From Mangrovibacterium sp041596335 (lineage in GTDB: Bacteria; Bacteroidota; Bacteroidia; Bacteroidales; Prolixibacteraceae): 64,000 nucleotides of DNA. This document shows, in pieces, positions 63,267-64,000 of the stretch (the first letter of the stretch is position 1; each line of letters begins with the position of its first letter). Both the position numbers and the translations under genes were made by a program. The notes below the pieces were generated by a model. That model did not search any database, had not been told where the DNA came from, and saw nothing but the letters and a program-made list of their open reading frames with translations. Location: contig NZ_JBFHIT010000022.1 in the NCBI RefSeq assembly GCF_041596335.1, positions 1 to 64,000 of the forward strand, written 5' to 3'.

Positions 63267-64000
63267 ATGAAACTACTGGAACGAATTTTATTGGCGACAA
63301 ATTTTGATCAATCGTCGGAGAGCCTCTTGGAAAATGGGATAACCTTGAGCAAAACATTTAATTCTCAGATTATTCTGGTTCATGTTTTGCCTGAAAATGT
63401 GGAAAATGAGAAAGTCCGATTGCTTCTGGAGGAGGGGGCAGAAAAGCACTTGGCGGATATGGGCAAAAAAATGGCAGAAGAAGGTGTGAAAATCGGAAAA
63501 ACACATCTGTTGTTTGGGAATCCTTATGACCGAATTACGCTGCTGGCCGATGAACTGAATGCGAACGTCATCCTTATTGGATCTGGTGAGATTTCGAAAA
63601 ACGACGTTTCTCAGTTGGGAACTACTGCAAATAAGATTATCAGAAAAAGCAATAAGCCGGTATGGGTTGTGAAGCAAGGGAAAAGCCTGGACATTAAGAA
63701 GATAATTTGCCCGATTGATTTTTCGGCTGAATCGAAAAGGGCATTGAAAAACACGATAACACTTGCCAGAAGGTTTAATTCGAAGTTGATTATTTTCAGC
63801 GTTTGTGAAGCCTATCAGGCAGATTCATTGAGGAATAAGGCTTATTTCGATAAAGAAAACGAACGAGAACGCTTAGTGCGAGTGAGTAAATTGAACTTGT
63901 TTTTAACCGATTTCAACCTAACAAAACTGAGCTACGATATTGAAGTGGTTGTTGGGCATCCCGCCACCGAAATTCTCAATGCAATTTCGAGGCACAGTAT
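63267..64000 (+). CDS. Tandem universal stress protein (3' end outside window)
   Basis: Translation from ATG 63267 stays open to the window edge (244 codons). The first Usp domain is MKLLERILLATNFDQSSESL to VIRKSNKPVWVV-like NKIIRKSNKPVWVVK, with ILIGSGEISK at the nucleotide-binding position. The second begins IKKIICPIDFSAESKRALKN and is cut off. Two-domain Usp proteins of this length (about 280 residues) are common in Bacteroidota. It starts 89 bases after the permease and may share its transcript. AAAGGAGGG at 63251-63259 is a strong Shine-Dalgarno site, rare in this window. Confidence 0.85.
   Translation, partial: MKLLERILLATNFDQSSESLLENGITLSKTFNSQIILVHVLPENVENEKVRLLLEEGAEKHLADMGKKMAEEGVKIGKTHLLFGNPYDRITLLADELNANVILIGSGEISKNDVSQLGTTANKIIRKSNKPVWVVKQGKSLDIKKIICPIDFSAESKRALKNTITLARRFNSKLIIFSVCEAYQADSLRNKAYFDKENERERLVRVSKLNLFLTDFNLTKLSYDIEVVVGHPATEILNAISRHS

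Overview
The window looks like chromosome of a glycan-degrading, probably marine member of the Bacteroidota. The evidence is a SusC/SusD pair under an ECF sigma/FecR switch, many secreted sulfatases and glycoside hydrolases with lipobox signal peptides, one type IX secretion tail, promoters of the TAnnTTTG type, and almost no Shine-Dalgarno sequences. About 59 kb (positions 914 to 60159) is one co-oriented minus-strand polysaccharide utilisation locus (PUL). Only the two genes at the right edge and the small RNAs at the left edge read on the plus strand.

Layout. Positions 1-660: three tandem copies of a promoter / about 88-nt transcript / terminator module, probably small RNA genes. 914-5040: a GH36-like hydrolase and a clan GH-A hydrolase with a T9SS tail. 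5415-15364: six sulfatases, interrupted by a GxxExxY cassette with 90-bp direct repeats. 15368-21155: a beta-propeller protein, a propeller/dihaem peroxidase-like lipoprotein and a hydrazine-synthase-alpha-like dihaem lipoprotein. 21178-33333: three more sulfatases, a GH116, a SASA esterase, a ThuA/LamG protein, a GH95 and a short relic of a GH95-like gene. 33404-45870: raffinose-synthase-type GH36, GH97, GH117-like, three sulfatases, a sialate-esterase-type protein and a mutarotase-like lipoprotein. 45877-51788: two more GH116 around an SGNH esterase. 52270-60159: the uptake and control unit (sigma factor, FecR, SusC with STN domain, SusD, small lipoprotein), closed by a strong terminator. 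60355-60899: a broken susD from another system. 61069-64000: an amino-acid permease fusion and a tandem universal stress protein, both probably housekeeping.

How it fits together. SusC/D would bind and import oligosaccharides. Its STN domain should signal through FecR to the ECF sigma factor. Twelve S1 sulfatases, all with a Cys-type C-x-P-S/T-R active-site motif, would remove sulfate esters. Three esterase-like proteins would remove acyl groups. Mostly exo-acting families (GH36, GH95, GH97, GH116, GH117) would trim sugars. GH117, GH95, GH97 and two GH36-type enzymes suggest a sulfated galactan or a fucose/galactose-rich algal polysaccharide; this is inference. No polysaccharide lyase, GH16-type endo-enzyme, sulfatase maturase or cytoplasmic sugar pathway is present, so these must be encoded elsewhere. 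The most unusual part is the haem-protein/propeller module between sulfatase genes, which has no standard role in a PUL.
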